A DNA stretch of 64,000 bases, from NCBI GenBank assembly GCA_947447665.1, contig CANFJX010000006.1, forward strand, positions 62,001-126,000, read 5' to 3'. Source of the DNA: Bacteriovoracaceae bacterium. Its GTDB lineage: Bacteria; Bdellovibrionota; UBA1018. Every line of letters begins with the position of its first letter. Positions within the stretch are counted from its first letter, which is position 1. The notes below the pieces were generated by a model. It was not told where the DNA came from. It worked only from the letters and a program-made list of their open reading frames with translations, and searched no databases. This document shows positions 1 to 9,397 of the stretch, piece after piece. A program made the translations under genes and the position numbers.

Positions 1-157
1 ACTCAGTGACTACCGGAGAGATAAAAAAGAGCACCGGAACCTTTAGAAGCCCAAAGGCCCTCAGGTAGAACGTATCCCGATACTTGGGTGGCACTTTTTT
101 GGCTAAAGGCCCAGCCACCCATTTGGTCAAGGACTCCGCAGCCTGATTCAAGCGCAT
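1..157 (-). CDS. 5' part of a DUF4442/hotdog thioesterase-like protein (truncated by window edge)
   Basis: Reverse strand translates MRLNQAAESLTKWVAGPLAKKVPPKYRDTFYLRAFGLLKVPVLFFISPVVTE..., open to the window edge; resembles the DUF4442 N-terminus. Confidence 0.55.
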   Translation of the reverse strand, partial: MRLNQAAESLTKWVAGPLAKKVPPKYRDTFYLRAFGLLKVPVLFFISPVVTE

Positions 158-160
158 GAA

Positions 161-373
161 TTACTTCTTTTTAGCTTTCTTTTTACGGAAAGCAGCCTTC
201 TTTTCAGTAGACCGCTTAGACTTTGTATCAAAGTAGGACTTCGCAACTGCGCGATCGGAATTCAACTTTAGAACGCGCTTTTTGCGTCCTTCAGCCTTCT
301 TCTTGCGTCGAGCATTCAGAAGAACACCTTTTTCTTGCTGTTTTGCGGCCGGGGTTTGTGTTTCTGTTGTCAT
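161..373 (-). CDS. small Lys/Arg-rich basic protein, hypothetical
   Basis: 70 aa ORF, very basic with KKKAKKK C-terminus, stop 3 nt before the downstream ATG. Confidence 0.55.
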   Translation of the reverse strand: MTTETQTPAAKQQEKGVLLNARRKKKAEGRKKRVLKLNSDRAVAKSYFDTKSKRSTEKKAAFRKKKAKKK

Positions 374-520
374 AACTCAAAATCCTTGTTTCAAAATTTT
401 CTCGGCTTTGGACGAATGATCCCACTCCTGGTGGAACTGAACGCCTAGCCTATCGAAGTAAACTCACGTCTACCCCAAACTGATTGAGATTTCCAGCTTA
501 GATTTGCTTAAACCGTAAGC

Positions 521-2050
521 TTAGTGCTGCCGAGGGCCCCGTTCAAACGTTCGTCGGCTCTTACCGAACTTTCCTGGGCGTGAATCACCACCGCTGCGGA
601 AGTCCCCGCCGCGTCGATCCTGATCTCTGCGCGGCGATGGATAAGGTCGTGAGCCGCCATCAGAATCTGAGTTTTTTCGAATCGACGTGCGCACGATAGA
701 TAAGGTCCGTTGACCACCCTCTTCTGCTGCTGCAGCAGCAGGAGCTCGCTCCGCCGCAAAAATCTCAGGGAACAAAAGACAGAGAAATCGTCCTGCGATT
801 TCATCGACGGGCTTGCCTGTTAATTCTTGTTTCCAACTTGGATCGAGAAGTTCAATCGCTCTTGCAAAATTCACCTGAGTGCGGAAAGGCTCAAGAAGAT
901 TCCCAATCTTCTTAGTTCCAACCTCTTTACGGGTCGGAATTTTTCCTTCCTTCATTTTTCTCTGCGTAAATTTCTCAATCCTGTGAATCAGGCCGCGCTG
1001 ACTCGGAGTCACCAAGCTGACTGCAAAGCCAGACTGACCGCTTCGTGCAGTTCGACCAATTCGGTGAACGTAGGAGTCCATTTCACGCGGGATGGAGTAA
1101 TTCAAAACATGGGTAATACCCTGAACATCGAGTCCTCTCGAAGCCACATCGGTACAGACCAAGATTTTTACTTTTTTGTCTCGAAAAGATTGCATGACGC
1201 GCTCACGAGCTGACTGATCGAGATCCCCATGAAGGCAATCGACTGGATAACTCTTTCCTCGAAGGAATTGAGTCAGATCGACGACCATACTCTTGGTCTG
1301 GCAAAAAATAATTCCGTAAAAACGATCGGCTGATTCAATCAACTTACAAAGGACTTCAGGCTTATTTGACTCCTGCGTGCTGTAGTAAATTTGTTCCAGG
1401 GTCGCGGGAAGCATTTCCGTGCGATTGACCTGAACTTGCTTTGGATTTCTCAGATACTCGTCCGCTACACGTCGAACACCGGGACTCATGGTCGCTGAGA
1501 AAAGCCAAGTATTGCACATGCCTGGAGGGATCTTGCCCAAAATGAATTCTAAATCTTCTTTAAAGCCCATCGAGATCATTTCGTCCGCTTCATCCAAAAC
1601 GACCAACTCTACTTGATCTAATTTAAGGGAGCCCTTTTCGAGATGATCCACAACACGACCCGGGGTTCCGACTACGACCGCAGGACCTCTCTTAAGACCC
1701 TTTAGTTGGTCTCCGTAGCCAGTGCCTCCGTAAATCGGAAGCGCCTGAACGCCTTTAAATTTTCCAATGAGGTCAATCTGCTTAGAGACCTGGAGTGCCA
1801 ACTCACGGGTTGGACAAAGAATGATGGACTGAACTGCACGAATCGTTGGATCCAGTCGCTCAATTAAAGGAATTGCGAAAGCCGCTGTTTTCCCTGTACC
1901 GGTCGCTGCGAGCCCCAAAAAGTCGGTAGGAGCAGCAGCAAGAAGAATCGGCAAAGCTTGCGCCTGGATCGGGCTCGGAGTCGTATAACCGAGCTCCTGA
2001 ATGGCCTTAAGTAATTCTGGACTGACATTAAGTTCTTGGAAGGATTTCAA
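521..2050 (-). CDS. DEAD-box ATP-dependent RNA helicase with basic RG-rich tail
   Basis: Q motif, ATGTGKT, PTRELALQ, VVLDEADEM, SAT, HRIGRTAR motifs all present. Confidence 0.96.
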   Translation of the reverse strand: MKSFQELNVSPELLKAIQELGYTTPSPIQAQALPILLAAAPTDFLGLAATGTGKTAAFAIPLIERLDPTIRAVQSIILCPTRELALQVSKQIDLIGKFKGVQALPIYGGTGYGDQLKGLKRGPAVVVGTPGRVVDHLEKGSLKLDQVELVVLDEADEMISMGFKEDLEFILGKIPPGMCNTWLFSATMSPGVRRVADEYLRNPKQVQVNRTEMLPATLEQIYYSTQESNKPEVLCKLIESADRFYGIIFCQTKSMVVDLTQFLRGKSYPVDCLHGDLDQSARERVMQSFRDKKVKILVCTDVASRGLDVQGITHVLNYSIPREMDSYVHRIGRTARSGQSGFAVSLVTPSQRGLIHRIEKFTQRKMKEGKIPTRKEVGTKKIGNLLEPFRTQVNFARAIELLDPSWKQELTGKPVDEIAGRFLCLLFPEIFAAERAPAAAAAEEGGQRTLSIVRTSIRKNSDSDGGSRPYPSPRRDQDRRGGDFRSGGDSRPGKFGKSRRTFERGPRQH

Positions 2051-2305
2051 AAAATTCTCTTTTCTCTTAGCCAGCCATCATGACTAGCGGGTTATCCACG
2101 GGATTGACGGTATCGTCTTATCTTTGGCTGAGAATTTGAGTTTTTTGAGACTGGCTCGCAACAGGTCGGTCGAGTCATACTTAGGTCCGAAACTTTCGAT
2201 CTCAGCGATCAATTTCGAGGCAACCTAACATACATTTTATATAAATGTTAGGTATTTTACGAACTCCGAGCCATTTTTCATAAAAACTATGATAAGAAGC
2301 TGCCC

Positions 2306-3517
2306 ATGGATTACGGTAAGGATTATTTTGATGTGATCATCTTAGGCGGCGGCGGTGCCGGCATGATGTGTGGAATGCAAGCCGGCCAAAGAGGCCGTAA
2401 GGTACTCATTATCGATCACTCGAAAAAGATCGGTGGAAAAATTCTAATATCAGGCGGAGGACGCTGCAATTTCACTAATCTGGGCGCATCTGCAGCACAG
2501 TATGTCTCTCAGAATCCCCATTTTTGTAAGTCAGCTCTCTCTCGTTATAAACCCGAGGACTTTGTTTCTCTCGTTCGTAAACATAAGATTCCGTTTCATG
2601 AAAAAAAGTTGGGCCAACTTTTTTGCGATCGAACCGCGCAAGATATCGTCAACTTATTAAAAAAAGAATGTGAAGAAGCGGGCGTACAATTCCTTTCGGA
2701 CTGCGAGATTTCAACAGTTTCACAAAAACAGCAAAACACGCCCTCTCAAACTTTTTTTGAAGTCAAAACAATCCGTGGCACCTTCGTAAGCCCTCACTTA
2801 GTGGTGGCCACAGGAGGCTTATCCATCCCCAAAATTGGAGCTACAGGACTCGGTTATCAAATAGCTCGTCAATTTGGCCTTGCTTGCGTCGGCACAGCAC
2901 CCGCCCTGGACGGATTTACCCTTCCAGAACAAGGTCCACACTCATTTCAAGGATTATCGGGTCTGGCCGTGGACTGTACGATCTCCTCGCGTAAGATTAA
3001 ATTCAGAGAAAACATTCTCTTCACTCATGCTGGCCTGAGCGGCCCAGCTGCTCTGCAGGCTTCTCTCCACTGGGAGAAAGGTGATTCGCTTTGGGTCGAC
3101 TTTCTACCAGAAAAAGATAGCTATGCTTGGCTAGAATCTAGAAAGAGAGAAGGGAATCGAGCCCTAGCTAAAAATCTCCTCTCTGAACTCATTCCATCCC
3201 GGTTAGCCCAAAAACTTTGCGAACTTGCCTTACCCGCTGAAGAACCTCTGATACGAATCAGCGATCAGGAACTCCGAACTTTCTGCGAAAAACTCCACCA
3301 TTGGGAAATCATTCCCACCGGCACCGTAGGCTACAACAAAGCCGAGGTCACGAGGGGAGGAGTCAACACCGACGAACTCTCCTCTAAAACAATGGAGTCC
3401 AAAAAAATACCAGGACTCTACTTTGTAGGTGAGGTGATCGATGTCACAGGATGGCTAGGCGGATATAATTTTCAATGGGCCTGGGCTTCAGGATGGGCTG
3501 CCGGCCAGGTAGTTTGA
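2306..3517 (+). CDS. BaiN/HI0933-like flavoprotein (NAD(P)/FAD-dependent oxidoreductase)
   Basis: GGGGAGMMCG FAD motif, GGGRCNFTN, C-terminal GLYFVGEVIDVTGWLGGYNFQWAWASG. Confidence 0.93.
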   Translation: MDYGKDYFDVIILGGGGAGMMCGMQAGQRGRKVLIIDHSKKIGGKILISGGGRCNFTNLGASAAQYVSQNPHFCKSALSRYKPEDFVSLVRKHKIPFHEKKLGQLFCDRTAQDIVNLLKKECEEAGVQFLSDCEISTVSQKQQNTPSQTFFEVKTIRGTFVSPHLVVATGGLSIPKIGATGLGYQIARQFGLACVGTAPALDGFTLPEQGPHSFQGLSGLAVDCTISSRKIKFRENILFTHAGLSGPAALQASLHWEKGDSLWVDFLPEKDSYAWLESRKREGNRALAKNLLSELIPSRLAQKLCELALPAEEPLIRISDQELRTFCEKLHHWEIIPTGTVGYNKAEVTRGGVNTDELSSKTMESKKIPGLYFVGEVIDVTGWLGGYNFQWAWASGWAAGQVV

Positions 3518-3577
3518 CGTCCTCCCCACTCTCCAAGCAATTCCGTGGTCTATCCGTAAGACTCCTGAGTCCACTCG

Positions 3578-3600
3578 GATCTGTCTGATTTTGACAGATC
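3578..3600. promoter_or_regulatory. perfect 8-bp stem hairpin downstream of the flavoprotein gene
   Basis: GATCTGTC-TGATTTT-GACAGATC. Confidence 0.4.
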
Positions 3601-3763
3601 GATTAATTGACGGGGTTAGATGTCACCAAACAATACATCAAATAACACAAGACGCCGCACTAAAAGGAGTAGGCTTAACACCCCACCCCTGAATGAGCGA
3701 TTTTGTGGTGCATTTGATCAAGCTACAGAAACCTTAAGAGGAAAATTGCACAGAGGAGCGCTC

Positions 3764-3799
3764 AACATCAACTCTCAGGTTAACATCAACTCTCAGGTT
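3764..3799 (+). repeat. 18-bp unit tandem duplicated
   Basis: AACATCAACTCTCAGGTT x2, immediately adjacent. Confidence 0.9.
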
Positions 3800-3834
3800 A
3801 AATGAGGCCAATCTCAAGTAGATTGAACGACCGA

Positions 3835-4050
3835 CTAGGCCTGAGGAGCTTGTTTCTGGCGCTTCTGGTAGCTAGCAGTGGATTCTAAGTATCGCCCACT
3901 TGCCAAAAGAGCTCGGGTAATCCGATGAGGGCGGGTTAACTCTTGATTGATTGGGCTGGTCACGACAGCAGTCACTTCCAACTTATTGCCGCTCGCAAAA
4001 CGACGCATGTTTCTTCGACTACGAGATACTTTCTTTTTCGGAGTTGCCAT
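3835..4050 (-). CDS. rpmF: 50S ribosomal protein L32, cysteine-free form
   Basis: MATPKKKVSRSRRNMRR matches the L32 N-terminal signature; 71 aa; no cysteines. Confidence 0.75.
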   Translation of the reverse strand: MATPKKKVSRSRRNMRRFASGNKLEVTAVVTSPINQELTRPHRITRALLASGRYLESTASYQKRQKQAPQA

Positions 4051-4112
4051 AGGTCGTATGGGATAGTTGAAATCACTAAACTTTGCAAGAAAATAAACGA
4101 AATACAGCGCCG

Positions 4113-5651
4113 TCAGTGCCTCAACAGACGATTTCGTTCGGCTAAAGCAGTGAGAAAACTCGCATAACTCCAGGCGAGATCACGGGCACCCTGCATATAA
4201 CCGCTCACCCGATTAAACTGCTCAGCAAGTGAACCATCCGCCGGGGTATGAAACTTCACCCGAGCAAAGAAGGAGTCGCCATTTTCCCGAATCCGATCGA
4301 GCAAAAGATCAAATTCAGCGCTCCCCCTCTCCAGACGAGTCCCCACCTTAAGCCATCGGTGCCCAGCAGCAGCACTCCCCAGAACAGATCGAACGTAAGG
4401 GAGATTCAACGCTGTCAACTCCACCCTGCCCTGCGCCCCCCACTCTTGAGCGATTCGGTAGTTCAGCTCGGCGTAGGCCAACGTGGACAAAACCCAGGGA
4501 TTGCCAGGTCGGTCCCCCACCGTTAAGCCATCATAAGAATCTTCTGGATACCGACCCACGGCAGTCCCCAAAACTGGATTTCGGTTCAAGAGATACTGCT
4601 CCTTGAAGGTCTCTCGCAGCTTCTCTGCAGTAGCAATAACTCGATCACTTCCAGGCGAGAGAAAAAAATCGCCTATGCTGCCGTGCAGAACCCCCAAAAT
4701 AATAGCAACATCCAGCCCACTCGACTTGTTCGAGTTACCGCCACTCCAATTTAATGTTTCGACCCAATAGCCACGGGACGCGTCCCAATGCTTTAAGATT
4801 TCAGTCTCCAACGCCTTAGCTTGCGAGCGATACCAAACCGAGGCCTTAAAGTCCCCCAGAAGGTCTGCGAGCTCAGCTCCATCCAGAAGAGATCTCCGCT
4901 GGACCATTCGCGCGTAAAAGTGCTGACCTTTAGTATCCTCCCAAAGGTCAAAACAACTGTCTTGCCAATGATGAGATACAAATTCTAAATCCGTTTTAAT
5001 CAACGAACGCCCCGGGATCAGACCATCATAAAGCCTTGATCGCACGTAGCCTTCTTGACCGCCTTCAGCCAAGAGCAATCGAGCTAGTCGAGTTAACGTA
5101 ATGGCTCGGAGTGCAGGCCCGTCGTTCTGCGGTCGCCCCCACTCACCCATAAATGCACTACCGTCGATGTTAAATTTAGGCTCGCCTTCTCCCCCAGAGA
5201 GATTGGGCGTCATTTGATTTGCTCGTGAAAACTCGACAAATTGGTCGAGAACCTTAAAGAGAAAATTTCGATCTTTAGAGTTCGATGCGCGCGCATACAA
5301 GTCGATCACCTCACTCATGACTATTGATGAGTCCCTGACCCAATGGAAAAAATAATCAGGATCCTGACGCGAGGGAGAAGCTGAAACAGCTCCGAGCGCA
5401 GCCCCCGGAGGTGAGATATTCAAGAACAATCCGTGAATCGACCTTAACGCCTGAGTCTCAAGCCAAGCCTCGAGGTCTCGGGTCGCCTCAGCGGACCTTA
5501 AATGCACCCCATGGATTTGCTCTGAAAAACCTGGGAACCGATTCACCTCTTGCGCGGTTCGCGAATCCACTCCGCCTTGCCCACAAGCAAAAACAAACCA
5601 ACTCAATGAAATAATAGATAAAGATTTTTTGAAGGATGTGGCTCCCGTCAT
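4113..5651 (-). CDS. GH15 glucoamylase-like lipoprotein (glucan 1,4-alpha-glucosidase)
   Basis: WGRPQNDGPALRA, SCFDLWEDTKGQHFYARMVQRRSL, DPDYFFHWVRDSS motifs; N-terminal hydrophobic segment ending in FACGQGG lipobox-like site. Confidence 0.9.
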   Translation of the reverse strand: MTGATSFKKSLSIISLSWFVFACGQGGVDSRTAQEVNRFPGFSEQIHGVHLRSAEATRDLEAWLETQALRSIHGLFLNISPPGAALGAVSASPSRQDPDYFFHWVRDSSIVMSEVIDLYARASNSKDRNFLFKVLDQFVEFSRANQMTPNLSGGEGEPKFNIDGSAFMGEWGRPQNDGPALRAITLTRLARLLLAEGGQEGYVRSRLYDGLIPGRSLIKTDLEFVSHHWQDSCFDLWEDTKGQHFYARMVQRRSLLDGAELADLLGDFKASVWYRSQAKALETEILKHWDASRGYWVETLNWSGGNSNKSSGLDVAIILGVLHGSIGDFFLSPGSDRVIATAEKLRETFKEQYLLNRNPVLGTAVGRYPEDSYDGLTVGDRPGNPWVLSTLAYAELNYRIAQEWGAQGRVELTALNLPYVRSVLGSAAAGHRWLKVGTRLERGSAEFDLLLDRIRENGDSFFARVKFHTPADGSLAEQFNRVSGYMQGARDLAWSYASFLTALAERNRLLRH

Positions 5652-6078
5652 GAATTCCCCCTAGTCGATGCGAATAACAAACCACACTGCTTCTCTATTT
5701 TATAAGATCGAACGACTGATTTTCCAATGGAAATAAAGATCTTAGGAATGTTTTTTTAACAAAGGATTTTAACACAATGCAAATTAGGCTAAAATCCGTT
5801 AAAAATATGAGAGCGCCTGTAGTTGAACGCTGCAATAAAAGCCAGGACCCAACATCCCCCAAACCTGTGCCAAGCGCTCTCTCCCCACCCAAAAAGAAAA
5901 AAACAGAAAGAAATATTCTAAAAATACTAACTTCTTAATTCCTTAGATCACGGACAAAACAAATCCACAACACAATAAGACATTCATTGAATTAATTGAG
6001 GGTATCACTAATTTAGTTTACAAACAAGAAAATGACAGCAACCCAAGACAGGAAGTCATTTCGCAATGGGAACTCGTG

Positions 6079-6801
6079 TTACTTGATTGCAGTATAGACG
6101 CGATGGACGTCGTCGTGGTCATCAATGGCAACGAGAAAGTCTGAGACTTCCTTTTTCTGCTCGGGAGCCACGTCGAGTAAGTTTTTGGCGATGTAGTTCA
6201 TTTCAGAAAGGGTAACCACCCAACCCGCCTTGGCCAGATACTTACTCACTGAATCCAAATCACTGAGGTCGCAAAGAAAACGCCCCCCCACTTGGCCAGC
6301 AGGAACTTCAAAGGCTTCCAGGGGCTCAAAATTCTGTGCTCCTGCCTCGATCGCAACAGTTTCTAGATCCTGATTTTTATCTGAATGCGTGGCTTCGACC
6401 ACACCCAGGCGGTCAAACATCCAAGCAACACTCCCGATCGAGCCTAATTGGCCTTTTCGAAAAAGCACTCGAAGGTCCGCAGCGGTACGATTTTTGTTAT
6501 CGGTGAGGCATTCCACCACGACAGGAACTTGATGCGGGGCAAACCCCTCATAGGTCACCAGTTCGTACTGAACTTGACCGTCCAATAGGCCGGCGCCCTT
6601 TTTAATAGCTCGTTCAATTGTATCTCTCGGGACGGACGCCCTGCGAGCCACTTCGACAGCAGCTCTCAGCCTAGCATTGTTTTCGGGATTAGGGTCCCCA
6701 ACCTTGGCAGCGACGGTGATTTCCTTCACCAGCTTACCGATCAATGCCCCTCGTTTCGACGAGTTTTCGATCCTACCTGCGTGTTTCCATTGAGCGCCCA
6801 T
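6079..6801 (-). CDS. YebC/PmpR family regulatory/translation factor
   Basis: MGAQWKHAGRIENSSKRGALIGKLVKEITVAAK, NKNRTAADLRVLFRKGQLGSIGSVAWMFDR. Confidence 0.95.
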   Translation of the reverse strand: MGAQWKHAGRIENSSKRGALIGKLVKEITVAAKVGDPNPENNARLRAAVEVARRASVPRDTIERAIKKGAGLLDGQVQYELVTYEGFAPHQVPVVVECLTDNKNRTAADLRVLFRKGQLGSIGSVAWMFDRLGVVEATHSDKNQDLETVAIEAGAQNFEPLEAFEVPAGQVGGRFLCDLSDLDSVSKYLAKAGWVVTLSEMNYIAKNLLDVAPEQKKEVSDFLVAIDDHDDVHRVYTAIK

Positions 6802-6849
6802 AGAGCTCTTTATCGCACATCTAGAGCTCTAGCTCAACCGCTTTGGGCT

Positions 6850-9306
6850 CTAAAACGCCTTAGCCACCCGTAGGAAGATCTGCCTTCCTGCCGCATAATG
6901 GGATCCATTGAAACTATTCGCAATTGTGATCGGATATCGATTATTGAGGACATTCAGCAAATCCATGGAAACTCTCCATTTACCAAAACCAGTCTGCTGC
7001 TCTGTAAATTCATATCCCACGGTCGTATCAAAGGTGAGATGAGAGGGAAGCTGAGAGCTGTTATTCTCACCTGTCCACAATCCGCTCCCAAAAAGAGCCT
7101 GAGTCGTCCACCAGAAGCCCTTTTTAGCATAAGTCAGGCCTGCGTTAGCCGTATGCATTTGAGAGTGGTCCATATTCTGGTAGTCGTCGCTGCTTCCATG
7201 ATCAGACGCCCAGATCCCACCACTGATCCCCTTGGCTCGAGCGATGAGGTAAGAATAATTGAGGTAGTTGGACCAATCGCCATTGATCTGACCTTTAAGT
7301 CCAAGTTCAGCACCATAGACGTAGCCTTGGGCAAAATTAAAGGGCTGAGCAATCGGGGTCCTCAACAACTGAGCATCGTCGAGAAAGTTAATCCCGTTCT
7401 TGTAAAAAACATTCATGCTTGCGACCTGCAGACCAAAGACCTGGCGTGAGACACCTAACTCATAGAAATCAGCCTTTTCTGCTTTAATATCGTAGGGTAC
7501 ATTAACCCCAGTTTCCCCTTTAAAAGATGCTCTCAGGTTTTCGATCGGAGCGGGTTGAAATAATCGACCATAAAAAACATGAAAACGAGTTGATTCATCG
7601 AGCATGTAATTGAGTCCAACCCGGGGCTGAAACTGATAATCCGTTGGATTAATCCCAGAATAGGCGAATTGAGTAGCGTCAAACCTAATACCTGCATTCA
7701 GGACAAGGTGATTCGCGATTTTTCCGGGCTCGCGGAAAAGAGTGAAGTCGTCTTGTAAGTAAAGACTCTCATAAGTGCCCGACATCGGATCGCTATTAGT
7801 CTTGGGGTCAGCCGCAGGGTTTGTTTGAATCGAATAAAACCCGGCCACTTCGGTCCTCAGAAGCTGAAATCCAGTTTTAATCAAATGATCATCTCTTAGG
7901 CGATAGGAATAATCCCCTTTCAATCCGAGGCTATTAGCGTGGCGATTTTGAGCAAAAGAGACCGGATTAGCTCCACTAATCGCAGGAGAAATCAACTCAT
8001 ACAAATCATTCGAAGGATCAGCTGTATTCACGATCGAAGAATATTTGTAATAAGGAGCAAACTGGAAATAAGAACGGCTATCAATCGTATGCTTCCACAC
8101 GACTTGAGCATAGGCATTCCGCTCTGTCTGAGTATCATTAGCTGGAGCATAAATGTAGATCGGATGGGAATGCCCATGATGGGCTTCTGGCGAATTTCCA
8201 AAACCATCAGTGAAAGAAGTGTTCGAACTGAAAAAGTCTACGTAAGGCGAATTGGGCGCTTTTGGATCAAACGATGTCGGGTAATTAGGGATTTGGTAGA
8301 AACTGTAGGCATGAAACAAGATCAACGATAGCCGATCCGCATTGTTCATCTGCCAATCTAACTTCGCAAACTCGCCGTTTCCTTCCGAGCGATTATGAAC
8401 TGAGTCGGTCCCACCTTGCTTTTGATTGTCAAGGGACTCTGGATTAGGGGTATCAATTCCGCGATCGGTCCGATTAAAATTGAGACCAACATAATAATGG
8501 AGATCGCCCTTCTCATTCGAACCGCCGTAAAGGAGATGTGGCGAAAAGGTATTATAAGATCCGTAATTCAATTCAACTTCACCCTCAGGCTTCTCTGGCC
8601 CAGCCTTGGTCACGACATTTACCACGGCGCTCAGGCGCTGCCCGTACTCAGCAGGAATCCCTCCAGTAATGACTTCCATCCGATCAATGTTTCGAGGGCT
8701 GAAGGATTGACCGAACGAACTCGAAGGAGACTCAGGCATCTGGATCCCGTCCAGCTGATACTGGATCGAAGCATGATTTCCACGAAAAAAGAGCTGACCA
8801 AATGCACCCGGAACCACACCTGCTGTTGTTGAGGAAATCAGTTTAGGCAATCCCGCTTCACTGCCCTGGGGAAGTTGGCGAACCTCTGATTGATTGAGCT
8901 CAAACTGAGTGCCTGTGGAGATGTTTTGCACTAATTTTTTCTTGGCTTTGACTTGGACCACGAGGTCTTTGGATGCAGAGGGAGGCTCAAGCGCTAGATT
9001 CTCATGAATATCACTCCCTGATGCCACGTGAACCGATTGCGGTGTAGAGCAAACGTCGCCGGCGCAAACCGTGAGTTCATAATCTCCCAATTTAACTGGA
9101 AAAAATTCGTATTCTTGACCCGCTTGAACCCGGTTTTCAATGACTTCAGCACCGCTTAAATTCTTCAACCGAACCGTTAACTCTACGTTCCCTCTCCCCG
9201 AAGCCGTAGCCAAACCGGAGACCGTACCTTCTACGCTTGCCAAAGCGGAAGAGGCTAAAAGAAAACTAGAAACGACAAAACTAAGAACTAAGGATCTGAG
9301 CGCCAT
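6850..9306 (-). CDS. TonB-dependent outer-membrane receptor with N-terminal carboxypeptidase-regulatory-like domain
   Basis: Signal peptide, plug region (LPKLISSTTAGVVPGAFGQLFFRGNHASIQYQLDGIQMPE), long beta-barrel ending in aromatic residue F. Confidence 0.92.
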   Translation of the reverse strand: MALRSLVLSFVVSSFLLASSALASVEGTVSGLATASGRGNVELTVRLKNLSGAEVIENRVQAGQEYEFFPVKLGDYELTVCAGDVCSTPQSVHVASGSDIHENLALEPPSASKDLVVQVKAKKKLVQNISTGTQFELNQSEVRQLPQGSEAGLPKLISSTTAGVVPGAFGQLFFRGNHASIQYQLDGIQMPESPSSSFGQSFSPRNIDRMEVITGGIPAEYGQRLSAVVNVVTKAGPEKPEGEVELNYGSYNTFSPHLLYGGSNEKGDLHYYVGLNFNRTDRGIDTPNPESLDNQKQGGTDSVHNRSEGNGEFAKLDWQMNNADRLSLILFHAYSFYQIPNYPTSFDPKAPNSPYVDFFSSNTSFTDGFGNSPEAHHGHSHPIYIYAPANDTQTERNAYAQVVWKHTIDSRSYFQFAPYYKYSSIVNTADPSNDLYELISPAISGANPVSFAQNRHANSLGLKGDYSYRLRDDHLIKTGFQLLRTEVAGFYSIQTNPAADPKTNSDPMSGTYESLYLQDDFTLFREPGKIANHLVLNAGIRFDATQFAYSGINPTDYQFQPRVGLNYMLDESTRFHVFYGRLFQPAPIENLRASFKGETGVNVPYDIKAEKADFYELGVSRQVFGLQVASMNVFYKNGINFLDDAQLLRTPIAQPFNFAQGYVYGAELGLKGQINGDWSNYLNYSYLIARAKGISGGIWASDHGSSDDYQNMDHSQMHTANAGLTYAKKGFWWTTQALFGSGLWTGENNSSQLPSHLTFDTTVGYEFTEQQTGFGKWRVSMDLLNVLNNRYPITIANSFNGSHYAAGRQIFLRVAKAF

Positions 9307-9397
9307 GAGTGACTTCCTTTAAGCAAAGATGCAAACGAATTGCAGAAGCTTATTGCAAACCTTTCGCATTAAGTCAAGCCACTCCAGGAATGCGCGT

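Noticed and set aside
5695-5892. 65-aa minus-strand ORF in the AT-rich gap upstream of GH15
   Set aside because: No ribosome-binding or domain evidence; composition looks random.
6898-7449. 183-aa plus-strand ORF
   Set aside because: Lies antisense inside the well-supported TonB-dependent receptor gene; low-complexity composition and no recognisable domain.
8416-8832. 138-aa plus-strand ORF
   Set aside because: Antisense within the TonB receptor gene, no motif support.
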